64,000 nucleotides of DNA from Agapanthus africanus. Taxonomy: Eukaryota > Streptophyta > Magnoliopsida > Asparagales > Amaryllidaceae. The position numbers and the translations under genes are program-made. The notes below the pieces were generated by a model, which worked only from the letters and a program-made list of their open reading frames with translations, did no database searches and had not been told where the DNA came from. Shown piece after piece: positions 11,663 to 22,679 of the stretch. The DNA is taken from positions 116,479,899 through 116,543,898 of the forward strand of contig CM057346.1 of assembly GCA_030015575.1 (NCBI GenBank), in the 5' to 3' direction. Positions within the stretch are counted from its first letter, which is position 1. Each line of letters begins with the position of its first letter.

Positions 11663-13347
11663 CTGTGATGATTAGGATGTGTGTTTTCTTCAGTTGTTTC
11701 TGTTGGTGTTTCTTGTGTGTTCTGGATATTTTTAATATTTATTCCAGAGTTGTATTTTCTGGGTTGTATTGGGGACTCGGTGTATTCGATCGGACTGTCT
11801 AATTTTTGTCGGTGTGCTTTTCCGGGTATTTTTAGAATATGTTAAAAAGTTCGACCGGATATAAATACCCAATTTTTCCCCTGTCGGGAAATTTCCAAGT
11901 GTTGGATTTTTTCCGTAGTTTAACGACGTTCTAAGTAGTGCAAGTAACGCGATGGACCCTCTAGAAGACAACAAACCTTAACTCGATTATGTGACCGTCT
12001 TGAACTGCCCTTTGAACCTTCGGGTTTGGGGCAGTACGGCGTGCCACATGTGAGGCGTTGGCTTGACCCTTCTACGGCTGGACCGTTGGTACTGAGGCAC
12101 GAACTGAATGTTGTTAGACTTATTTCATGTGTTGACCTGTTTCGGGAAAACTTGGGTGTTCGATTGTTCGATCGGAAAGTTTAACATTTTCTATTTATCT
12201 GGAATGGGATACAATAATTGGAATTCACAAGAAGTTATGAGATAACTGAATGAATGTTATAAACATAGCACTTTAGTCTCAATTGATCGGTTGCCACGGA
12301 ATTTTGATGCGATCAAAAGTCCGTCGCAATCACGTAGCGTACGCGGATACTCGCCGGGTAAACTTAATTGACAGCCTCACTCCATAGCCCCGACCAAGTG
12401 ACTGTAGGAGAACCCCGTCGTCGAAAGCATCCGTTCGGGTGCTCGCGGTAGCGGTGTTCCGCCTTGGTGCACTTCGTCGACGGTATCGGGGGTGAAGCCG
12501 TCTACTGAAGTTTGCGACGAGCATTCGATCAAATTGTCGGGAATCCTGTTGAATTGCCCGACTTGGTATTGAAAAGAGTTTTCGATTTTGAGACTAAAAT
12601 GCGGGGTTTATAATAGTTAGGCATGCGATGTCTAAGGTATTCATTTGATTAGGCATGCGATGTCTATACAGATTGCGGATTCCAACTGTTGTAGTTTTAC
12701 ACTTTCTTTTCTGTGACCGTAAGTGTAATATGTGACATCGCCAGTTTCGTTGCTATATGTCAACGACAATTGGGATGCGCATATTTACTTACGTTGATGA
12801 CATGTGATGTTATGTGTTGCTGGATATGTTATATTGGATCGTCGTGTTTGAATAGCCGGGGGTTTTTATGTGAGATGAGTGTTTTTCATTTTCATTCATG
12901 TAAAATCTTGTATGTAATATTCTTTTATTGGGGCACTTCCAGGTTGCGGAAGTTGTCACCCTTTGTATATTATTTACTTTTCCGCACTAGGATAGACCCA
13001 AGGAGGGGAGCACAAGTAACCGGGTTCTGGAGTCCAGTGGGAGACCAACTCGAGGGGTCGAATCCGGGTCTCCTAACTCTAGAATTGGTAGGGTTGCTTG
13101 CCGCTCTCGTAGGGGTCTAGGGGTGTGGGTTTGGCTATTCATCACGACCGTGGAATCCGTGTTTTATACTGGCTCGTATTGAAAACACGGACGTCCTAGT
13201 ATATCCAATATTTCATATGATTCTTCTGCTGCGATATCTGTGATGTGATCATGTGATGTTCTGTGATGGATACTGTATATAATATATATGATATATTATA
13301 TAGACGTTACTTATGTTTTACACCCGCGCTAGCCCTGCCCCGCTCTG

Positions 13348-13370
13348 CCGTTAGTTACCTAACCTAACGG
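13348..13370 (+). other. C2 leader hairpin ccgttag/ctaacgg
   Basis: Seven-bp arms with a 9-base loop. Copies lie at 39845-39867 (C0), 58015-58037 (C3) and 4460-4482 (C1, one arm base changed). C3 has ccgtaag/cttacgg, a T-A to A-T swap that keeps pairing. Confidence 0.55.
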
Positions 13371-13910
13371 TGCACGAGGGGACATCGAGGCGAATGCGGA
13401 TGGCATAAGTGTACGTCGTATTTATCTGTGATGTTTAGGTAATTAAATGATGGGACTTCATTAATATGATTAATGAAATAAAAGAAACCTAAGATGTTGT
13501 AGAATCGAATTTCAAAATAAAACAGGTAGCTACAGTTCTTGCTTTGCACAGAGGTATATGTGATATATCCTGCACCTTATTCGATGAGGAAAGGACCGAG
13601 ATCCCTTCACCGGGAGTGACTCCTTTAGCAATAACTGGCAGATGCTACATACTCGGTTTGTCTTTTGATTGCTTTTAAGTGTTTTGCTTTGCACAGTGAT
13701 ATATATGATATATCCCGCACCTCATTCGACGAGGAAAGGACCGACGATCCCTTCACCGGGAGTGACTCCTTTAGCAAAACTAGAAAAGCCTAAAAAACAC
13801 TCCATTTTTAAAATCATTTGATTCTACAACGATATAAAGTTCATTACGCAAAAGGTTTTCTTAAAAACCTGTCGTAGCCCTCCGTCATTTCAGATAGGTA
13901 ATAGTTAGTA

Positions 13911-14126
13911 TTCGTGCTGCGTTTGTTGACTCAGTCAAGGCGTAGTGTGCGGTAGCCGATTATTGCTTATCTGCAAAGCATATGATGCGATTGGATTAGG
14001 GTAGTCGTGCGGCCTTGTTGACTCAGTCAAGGGTAGTGCGGGTGGGTTTAATTCAATCGAGAAATGACGGGTTGAACTTTACTTGTGGTCTATGATTTGT
14101 TGACTCAGTCAAGGTCATAGATCGCT
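13911..14126 (+). other. C2 triple hairpin with common apex ttgactcagtcaa
   Basis: ttgttgactcagtcaagg occurs three times (13924, 13994, 14098). The apex ttgac-tca-gtcaa is itself a 5-bp stem with a triloop. Each copy has a different lower stem that pairs, partly by G-U: cgtgctgcg with cgtagtgtg, cgtgcggcc with ggtagtgcg (8 of 9 pairs), and tctatga with tcataga. C0 and C3 retain pairing with changed bases. As DNA, ttgact is also a W-box (WRKY-site) core, in inverted pairs here, so a DNA-level role is the main alternative. Confidence 0.6.
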
Positions 14127-14534
14127 TGGGGCAAAATATTATCAGGAATTTCAAGTGTTGAAATTTGCAATGAGATTGCATACCTTCTATGAGATAGTTG
14201 GATCCCGATACCCGCTGCGAGTAAGAGTTACTCCTGGGAGAGTTTTACACGTTACAATTAGCCGATCAAGTAGGTGTCTAGAAAGGTGTCAACGAGGTTA
14301 CGCCTCTGGGAAAATGAGGTTTACATTAATTAGGTTCGTGCGAAAGCACGGGGGACCTCCCTCAAAGTACCGACACTGGCCTGGCTGAAAGATTGGCGAA
14401 TTTGTAGTGTGTAATTAATCCCGGCTAGTCTTTCCTTTTAGGGTTTGAAGGAAGATTTGATAAAAAGCAGTGGGAGCCATCCTGATTAGATAAAATAATA
14501 ACCAATCTATTCTTGCAAGAGCGCACGCTGAGTG

Positions 14535-14567
14535 TTTTCTTCTCTCTCTCTCCAGGTAGCGACCATA
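14535..14567 (+). promoter_or_regulatory. Splice-acceptor-like site and lost start codon, C2
   Basis: A tract of C and T ends in cag (14553-14555), then gtagcgaccata. C3 has the same layout but an intact atg at 59146-59148 where C2, C1 and C0 have ata. The conserved pyrimidine tract before cag resembles a plant 3' splice site. No matching donor was identified, so splicing is inference. Confidence 0.4.
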
Positions 14568-17313
14568 TCACGCCTTAATCAAGATAATAATACGGAATAT
14601 TGACCGAACCCGCTTGTTATACTGAGATGGGAAACGTTGGTCCTGCTCCAACTTATAATTGTTATAAGACAGAGCAGGAAATTGGGGAATACCAGATTTC
14701 CCGTGCCGCCCAAACGAAGAGAGTGCATGCTGATACATCATCTTCGGGTGTGTTCGTTACAAAGAACTGTTTCTCTGTATCCTCTACGTCCTGGGTATGT
14801 GATACCAGATCAGGATCCCAGATATGTAATATGTTACATAGGGCTACAGAAAGGTAGAGAACTGAGAACGGGTGATAAGTTTCATGAGGCAGAAAACGGG
14901 GCAAGTGTTGCAGCCAAGTCTGTTGGTCACTGTCACACTGTATTACCAATACATTGATTCTGAACGAATGTTATTAGATACCGAACCTGATATACAAAAT
15001 CATATCAGTCTCTTTATTAGTAAAGAAATGATAAAATTTTGTATTGTTGGATAATATTTTGAACATTTCCTATATCAAAAGTTGATCGGTTCAGGCACGT
15101 TATCTAAAAGCGTTGATGTTCTAAATCAAACTACAGTTCTTAGTATATGGAACACACATAAGAGGAAGAGTTCAGAAATGAACGGATCCTTCTTAAAGTA
15201 TTGTAGACTATGTCATATCAATGCGACCCGACTAGCTTGAGTTACATAAAGATGCATATTTAAATCAGTTTGAATTTACATCTTGTGAAACTTGCCAGTC
15301 ATGTCACAAAGATATAATGACACTAGCTCTGTTTATTGGAAACAGAGAAAGAGTTAGTAAACTCTTGGGATGATACATGTTGATGTATGACAGGTCCCCT
15401 GTCTACATATGCCAGGACTGGTTCTTTGTACTTCGTTACGTTCTCTGATGATCTCTCGAGATTCAGACATATGTTCCTGTTGAAACACAAGTCCGAACCT
15501 TTTGAGATATTCACAGAATATAAGTTAGAAGTAGAGAACCAAAATACGGGTATAAGTATTATGTCCTTTGATGAGATCAAGGAGGAGAATACTTGTGCAT
15601 GGAATTCCTGGACTTTTCTAAAGGAGAATGAGATTCTCTCTCAGGATTACTCCTCCGGATACACCATACGATGGTATATCGGGGCGGAGCAGATACACCC
15701 TATATGATATGGTGTGCTCTATGATCAGTACTACTGAGTTTCCTATTTTCCTTTTGGGAGTTATGCACTTGAGAAGCTGCATACCTATTGAATAGGGTTC
15801 CAATCAAATCAGTTGCCTACCACTCCATATGAGATATGGTATAGGAAGAGCCCATGTCTTAAGCTAGTTAAGATTTGGGGTTGTCCGGGCTATGTCTAAA
15901 AGCAAAATACCGGACAAGCTCGAGGCAAGGTTAGTTATGTAGAACTGGAAAGGTTCCAGCTGTACAAACTACAGCAGATGATTTGATAAAACCAAAGGAT
16001 TCAATAGTTACCAACGAACCTCAGCCTCTCCGCCGATCTAGTAGGGTTCCTCACCCACCTGAGAGATATTTCAGTTTCTCTATGACAGTGGGAGCGAGGA
16101 TTGCATCATGAGATGATGACCCAACTAGTTTCGAGCTGGCCATCAGGAGTGTGACTCTATAAGAATGGCTGGATGCTTAGCGATCTGAGATGGAATCCAT
16201 GTACACCAACAAAGTATAGACTTTGGTTGCTATATCTTGAGAAGATTACTTGGTGTAGATGGAAAAGTTGAGACTTTCAAAGCTAGACTTGTTAAAGCTT
16301 TTCGTCATCGACCAGGCGTGGATTATGATGAAACCTTTTCAAGTGGCTATGCTTAAGTCCATCCAGATCCTACTTGCCACGGCTACATACCATGACTACG
16401 ATATCTGGCGGTTGAGTGCCGTGACTGCTTTTCTAAAATGATGTTTTAGAAGAGAACGTCTATAAGTACACAGCTAGAGGGCTTCGTAGACGGTGGGAGC
16501 AGCGGAAACGTGTGCAAGATGTTTTATAGGATAAAGCAGGCATCGCGGAGTTAGAACATCTGTTTTGATGTGTTAGTCAAAGAGTTTGACATCATCAAAA
16601 TGGTAGATGAACCTTGTATAAACAAAAAGGCAGTAGGGAGTATGGTGGTGATCCTCGTAGAGTACGTGGATGCCATACTCTTGATAGGGAAGGAGTTTCC
16701 TATGCTACGCTCGATCAATCTCCGCTTATCACTATGATTCTCCATATAGGATCAAAATGATACCTCCTAAATCCTGAGTTTTGGATCTATGAGGTAGATC
16801 TAATTGGATGTTAGGATTCTCACTAGATGTAGTGAGATGGTATCAATCGATCCTGAGGAGAATCACTGGAAGGGTTCCAGGGTGATAAAGACGACTGAAT
16901 GTCAGTCACAGGCATTGTCTTTACCCTCAGTGGAGGGACGGTATGTTGGAAAAGTTCCAAGCTAGATACCGTGGCATACTAGACGATAAAGGCTGGATAC
17001 ATCGCTACTTAAGATGCTACCAAAGAGGCTGTTTGGGTGTATATTGGTTCATAAGATGAACTATGTTCCTCCCATTGTGTGACAATGGAGTTGTGGCTTA
17101 TGCCATGGAACGCAGGTCCCATCAGTGATCCAGACATATTCTAAGGCAGTATCACCTGATCATGGAGATGGTTGATCTCCAGGGGATCGAGGACAGGAGA
17201 GTAGACTCAGAGGACAACACAGCGGATCCACTCACAAAGGCCTATTCCCAGAGAGAGATTTTTATGGGATGGTTGAGTATGAGATACTACAACCACTGCT
17301 ACAGATGGCCCTA
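14565..17313 (+). pseudogene. C2 pol relic (protease, integrase, RT, RNase H), no gag
   Basis: Fragments in copia order: protease WVCDTRSGSQIC (near 14790-14825; the catalytic DTG reads DTR), then a GAG-pre-integrase remnant near 15180-15310. Integrase pieces follow (15387-15707; first Asp region present, second catalytic block lost), then the linker near 16020-16070. RT runs from about 16205, with YVDA in place of YVDD near 16665 (second Asp to Ala). The RNase H tail DNTADPLTKAY is near 17215-17250. Stops and frameshifts interrupt every domain. A large part of the RT-RNase H connection present in C3 is missing (about 16745-16870). No product can be functional. Confidence 0.9.
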
Positions 17314-17315
17314 GT

Positions 17316-17328
17316 GCAAGTGGGAGAT
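17316..17328 (+). other. C2 polypurine tract
   Basis: caagtgggagatt-type purine-rich run directly before the 3' LTR start at 17329. It primes plus-strand cDNA in LTR elements. Confidence 0.8.
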
Positions 17329-19550
17329 TGTTAGTTATATGTATGCCCTAGAGGCCATTACTGTACATAGGATGTATATTGTAGTGGATGCTGGGACATA
17401 TATAAGGAGGACTTTCTTGCTCGACATGATAGTATGCTATCTGGTTGACCTTTACCTTAACGTGTACACCGATTGTCTCTCTGTTACATGTTGGTAAAGC
17501 CCTTAGGATGTGTACTTGACTACCTGGACTATGATGCAGATCATACTAGTGGGGACAGATAGTCTATAAGTACATCCTTCAAAGTCCCTAGTCGTGGGTA
17601 TATCGAGACGGGGCATCGATATACCAGAGTAGACTAGCGTATACCTTCTCGACCCATACAGATGGGCGATGGATGATCCCATATCCATTGGTGTTTGACA
17701 TCAGAGATGATATACGGGTGCTCAGTGGAGACTGAGTACACTGGACGGACTCGCCGAGAACTCCCAGATGGTATTATACCTCACGTCAGATGGCAGTTCT
17801 CTGGTGACACTGGTACAGAGTAGTCTGTTGACCCGAGATCGTCATAGAGTCTTGTGTGGTTCCCACTGTGCTTTGATTTCCATCTTACCACGTCCAAGAG
17901 GGCGTGCAAAACGGTGGTTTTTGGGTACAGTCCCGAGTCACATGGAGGCAATGAGCGATAGGAGGGGATTCGTCTCTCCCGGTATAGGGGGTTGATGTTG
18001 CGCTGTGTTCGATTGGCTATAACAGGAAATCCCTGGCCAGGGTTGCTGAGATTTACTGGTAAGTGTTACCAGTAGTTTCTCGAATTGTTATAGACCTCAT
18101 ATCGACACGACTTATCGAGCTATTGGGGTCTGACGTTTACCACCCCTAGGCGAGATATGCGACGTATCAGACGAACAGACCGGACTGTACGGTAGTGTTG
18201 CTGGTTGGATTCACTGGAGTGTGAGCAGGCTTGCTCGTCGATCTTCAGATCGCTCAATACCCGGGTGGCCGTTACGTTTAGCAGACCGCTTGCGGCTTGT
18301 GGGTGTTTGATATGATCATCGCCTGCTGCTGGCGTATTGACGAGTCTTTAGAGTCCTACACAGAGGTTTCCTGGCTCAAGCGAAACGAAATAGGAGCGCA
18401 TATGAGATATGTGCGGGACCGAGAATAATGCGTGTATGTGATACCGTATTCCATTCTCGCGATGAATGTATCGAATGGTTATATGCGATATAACCTAGTT
18501 ATCGAATCGATGGTTGATTCGATAAACCGATACATTGGATACTAGTCGGTTATATGCGATATGACCGGATCGTTAAATCAAGTGTTGATTTAATGATTTA
18601 ATGCATAATTATATATATATTTGATATATTACTTTGCATTAACTAGTATCGGTTCACTTTAATTGGATTTTCTCGCTCGGATGTGCACATTGTATATTCG
18701 ATATAGTTTTGTGCACATGAATGTATCATGTTTGATGATGCATGCTTACTTGGTTTGTGTTAAAGATTGATCCATGGTTATTTAAATGGTTAGGGTTTTG
18801 TTTTTCATATACATTTATTTATTCATTTATTTCTTTGGAAAATATAATGCATAAAGATAAAATGGTGGCTTTTATTTTTGTTTCTTTCATGAACATTCAT
18901 GAAGGTTTGAATAAAGTGACCATTTTGTCTCATGCTTAACCCTAACCACTACACCTAACCATGGTCCTCTCTCTACACTTAACCATGGTGTGATTATGAT
19001 AAGAATAGATTTTATTTTCCATTATTCTTATTCTTATCATATCATTATTATTCTTCTTCTTCCTTTCTTCAAGTGAAGAAAGCTTGCCTCCATCAATGGC
19101 AAGTGATGAAAAAGAGTGAGAAATCCAAATCTAAAGTCTACCCACTTCCTATTTCTTCATCCTCTACCTCTTGCCAAGTAGTAGAGTGTGTTTTCTTCAC
19201 AAGTTTCATGACTTGGTGAAGTGAGAGCTTGATCTTGCGATGCTTCGACGTAGATCATCTTCGGCATGGACATCGACGACCTAGCTCGCCATTTCTCCGA
19301 CGAAGCCGACGCTAGAGCCCGGGAATTCATTTGGACAGCGAGGGGACTTCGTTGCGGAGCCGTGGAGGTGGAGCACCGGATCTACAAAGGTTGTATTTCC
19401 GTATTCTTATAGTTAAGTGTTAACTAGTTTACTTTTCGCCTAGATTTCTAGCCAACGATCCGTAGTTTAGGGTTTCTCGGCACCGTTAAATTTTAAATTG
19501 GCATGGTTGATGCCTTGTGAGACCTCTTGAGAGTGCCTAGGAACCCTACA
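17329..19550 (+). repeat. C2 3' LTR
   Basis: 2222 bp, same length as the 5' LTR. About 19 substitutions were counted by eye, for example gaatg/gtatg at the start and gagccctaca/gaaccctaca at the end. It is followed by target-site copy cattc (19551-19555). Confidence 0.95.
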
Positions 19551-19932
19551 CATTCTAGTATTATACTATTGGATTACTTTATCTCTTGGTATTCGTATTT
19601 TTTGTAGTACGAATATGGGTATGTATATACGGTGCGGGTATTCTAGTAATTTCACTAGAATGCTTCTAGAAGAAGACACCTCATTTTGTTTTAAATCTAT
19701 TTATTTAAAACAATAATGAGGTGGAGGGATGAGGTGTATTCAAGCATGGTTGAAGCATGGCTACTTGGTTTTGTTTATTCATTTTTTCTCACTATTCAAG
19801 CATGGTTGCAATATTCTATGTGAAATATTGCATGCTTGATATTTTCCAAGACTTAGCCATTCTTCACAATGCTAGTTGATTCTACACTTGCCTTTCTCTA
19901 TCCTTTCTTGCTCTCTTCTTCTTCATAAAACC
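19551..19932 (+). repeat. C0 5' LTR, piece 2 of 4
   Basis: It resumes the C0 LTR after C2: cattctagtattatactattgg repeats the text before the insertion and aligns with S2 LTR near 25724-25800 (gggtatgtatatacgg). It includes an inverted pair around 19678-19727 (cctcattttg...aataatgagg). It ends at S1 target site aaacc (19928-19932). Confidence 0.8.
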
Positions 19933-20565
19933 TGTAATATTTCAGAAAAATAAAATATTATTTTTGTGAATTTTTATAATTAAATAATAAATATAATGAA
20001 TATTTTAATATTTCGGTATAATTAAATACCGATAAATTGGGAAAAATTTGGAAAATTATAGAAATTACTGAAATGAGGGTGCTTTATGTGATTTATACAA
20101 ATTATGAAATTTTATGATTTATTATACACTATTTTAATGCTAATCGTGATTAAATATCGCTAATCGTGCATTAAACGCGTTTTGTGCACATGACATGCAC
20201 ATGTCATTTTTAGCACTTGTTACATGTGGTCTTCTCTTTTTTTTATAGCATGGTTGTTGTTTTAATTGAGAAGGGAAAACAAAAGAAAAGAAAAAAAGGA
20301 AAACAATAAAAAATGAGGCATGGGCAAGTGAGAGAGAGAGATGATTGGTCTTCCTTTGACCAAGACCATTTGTTTCATTCTCATCTTCATCCTTCTCTCT
20401 TCTCCTCCTCCATGGCAGCACTCTCTCCTCCCCCTTCTTCAAAACCCTCATAACATCACCAAAACATCATCAAAACTCCATCCCCACTTCATTAAAGACA
20501 TGCACAAGCCCATTAGCTACACTTTGGACCAAGAAAGCAAGGATTTTGGGCACTTGGGGCAACTC

Positions 20566-21475
20566 AAGAAATTTCTTGAGTTGCCAAATGAGATACTTTC
20601 ATTGCCATTAGCTTTGTATTTCATTCACGTTAGTATCCATATGTGTTTAGTTGTGATTTTAGTGCGGTTTAGCGAACATTGAAATTCCTAGTTAGGGTTG
20701 TGATGAAATCTTGAGTAGTGAAGGGTAATGGAGGTTAGTAGAGGCTATACAACCCCTGTTGTGATGATATAGTGGACTGAAACTGAGACTTAAATCCCGG
20801 AATACGAACTTATAGAACTCGATATCGGAGAATTGTGGATTCTGTGAGGATAAAATGAAATCTGCTAACACCCGGGTGACCTGAAAATTATTTAGCAAAC
20901 ACAGAGGAGTGTGCAGGCAACCTATGACCCCCCACCAAAACCCTAGCCCCTATATCCTCAACATGGCCGCAAATATAACCTTTCTGGCTGCAATTTGCGG
21001 CCAGACCTGGAGCAATGGGGTTCGTGTTTGGTTCATGCCTCCATCTCCAGTAAACCAGACCCTCCATGTATGCAAAATTGGTTAATTTCACCTAGGGTAA
21101 AATCTGGGACTATTTTCAAGAGTTGCTGTTTTGATTCGGAGTTTTTTTTTACGTATTGTGAATTCTGGATTTTTGTAATTTGTGTTGTATTCGATCACTT
21201 AACGTTTGTACGTCGAAATCGAGTGTTATTTGGTGGTTTTGAAAGCGTAGTTCATAGGTTCTAACCTATAGGCTTTTAGCGTGTCGTTTTGATTCTGGAT
21301 TGGGTTTTTATGATGCGTTATGACATGTAGGTACCCCCACGAGGACGTCAAGACGACAAGAAAGCGCGTGGCAACGTCGGCATCGGCAAGCGAAGGTCAA
21401 AGTGAGTAGATATATATCTACGGGGGAAGTCGGGTGGATGGCGTATAGCACCCCCGCAGTTCGTAGTATAGTTTA

Positions 21476-21510
<35 letters not shown>

Positions 21511-22679
21511 TATATATGTGTTTTATATTACGTGGATGATTATCAAGATATGATTTTGTGTTAATGGTTTAGTTTAGGGTAGTTAGAAGTAACTTAGTTT
21601 AGCTTCTTAGTCGCGAACCCTAGAATAAGAAATTTCTTGAGTTGCCAAATGAGATACTTTCATTGCCATTAGCTTTGTATTTCATTCACTTTAGTATCTA
21701 TATGTGTTTAGTTGTGATTTTAGTGCGGTTTAGTGAATATTGAAATTCCTAGTTAGGGTTGTGATGAAATCTTGAGTAGTGAAGGGTAATGGAGGTTAGT
21801 AGAGGCTATACAACCCCTGTTGTGATGATATAGTGGACTGAACCTGAGACTTAAATCCCGGAATACGAACTTATAGAACCCGATATCGGAGAATTGTGGA
21901 TTCTGTGAGGATAAAATGAAATCTGCTAACACCCGGGTGACCTGAAAATTATTTAGCAAACACAGAGGAGTGTGCAGGCAACCTATGACCCCCACAAAAA
22001 CCCTAGCCCCTATATCCTCAACATGGCCGCAAATATAACCTTTCTGGCCGCAATTTGCGGCCAGACCTGGAGCAATGGGGTTCGTGTTTGGTTCATGCCT
22101 CCATCTCCAGTAAACTAGACCCTCCATGTATGCAAAATTGGTTAATTTCACTTAGGGTAAAATCTGGGACTATTTTCAAGAGTTGCTGTTTTGATTCGGA
22201 GTTTTGTTTTACGTATTGTGAATTCTGGATTTTTGTAATTTGTGTTGTATTCGATCAATTGACGTTTGTACGTCGAAATCGAGTGTTATTTGGTGGTTTT
22301 GAAAGCGTAGTTCATAGGTTCTAACCTATAGGCTTTTAGCGTGTCGTTTTGATTCTGAATTGGGTTTTTACGATGCGTTATGACATATAGGTACCCCCAC
22401 GAGGACGTCGAGATGACAAGCAAGCGCGTGGCAACGTCGGCATCGGCACGCGAAGGTCAAAGTGAGTAGATATATATCTACGGGGGAAGTCGGGTGGATG
22501 GCGTATAGCACCTCCGCAGTTCGTAGTATAGTTTATGATATATATATATATATATATATTTATATATGTGTTTTATGTTATGTGGATGATTATCAAGATA
22601 TGATTTTGTGTTAATGGTTTAGTTTAGGGTAGTTAGAAGTAACTTAGTTTAGCTTCTTAGTCGCGAACCCTAGAATAAG
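20566..22679 (+). repeat. 1.06-kb tandem duplication inside S1
   Basis: Copy 1 is 20566-21626 and copy 2 is 21627-22679. Both begin aagaaatttcttgag and end ccctagaataag, with aag microhomology at the junction. The copies are nearly identical apart from a few substitutions and the length of an AT microsatellite (21478-21507, 22538-22559). The duplicated segment carries a GC palindrome (20984-21004 and 22044-22064). Confidence 0.92.

Larger units (their letters stand above)
11414..14564 (+). other. C2 5' leader, about 3.1 kb, non-coding and structured
   Basis: No coding potential is supported between the PBS and the pol relic. Ordered contents: PBS (11415-11426), GC hairpin (11610-11662), ccgttag hairpin (13348-13370), a 145-bp direct duplication (13541-13685 and 13686-13777), triple hairpin (13911-14126), and a pyrimidine tract with cag. 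The duplication is shared with C1 but single in C0 and C3, so C1 and C2 form a subfamily. Confidence 0.8.
9192..19550 (+). mobile_element. C2: complete, recent Ty1/copia element with dead pol
   Basis: The 10,359-bp element has two LTRs of exactly 2222 bp with tg...ca ends, an initiator-tRNA PBS and a PPT. It is flanked by the perfect 5-bp target duplication cattc (9187-9191 and 19551-19555). Hand comparison finds about 19 substitutions between the LTRs (about 99.1 percent identity), so insertion is recent. The interior (11414-17328) has no recognisable gag and a badly broken pol, so it must have moved using proteins made elsewhere. It sits inside an LTR of C0. Confidence 0.95.

Noticed and set aside
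12713-13120. 135-codon plus-strand ORF in C2 leader
   Set aside because: The equivalent leader segments of C1, C0 and C3 do not keep the frame, and no known domain is visible.
20341-20682. 113-codon plus-strand ORF with hydrophobic N-terminus
   Set aside because: It lies inside S1 LTR and crosses the start of the tandem duplication. It has no recognisable domain and no equivalent in the related LARD LTR.
21753-22151. 132-codon minus-strand ORF
   Set aside because: It is in the second copy of the S1 duplication; the first copy splits it into two frames (20692-21091), so it is not conserved even locally.
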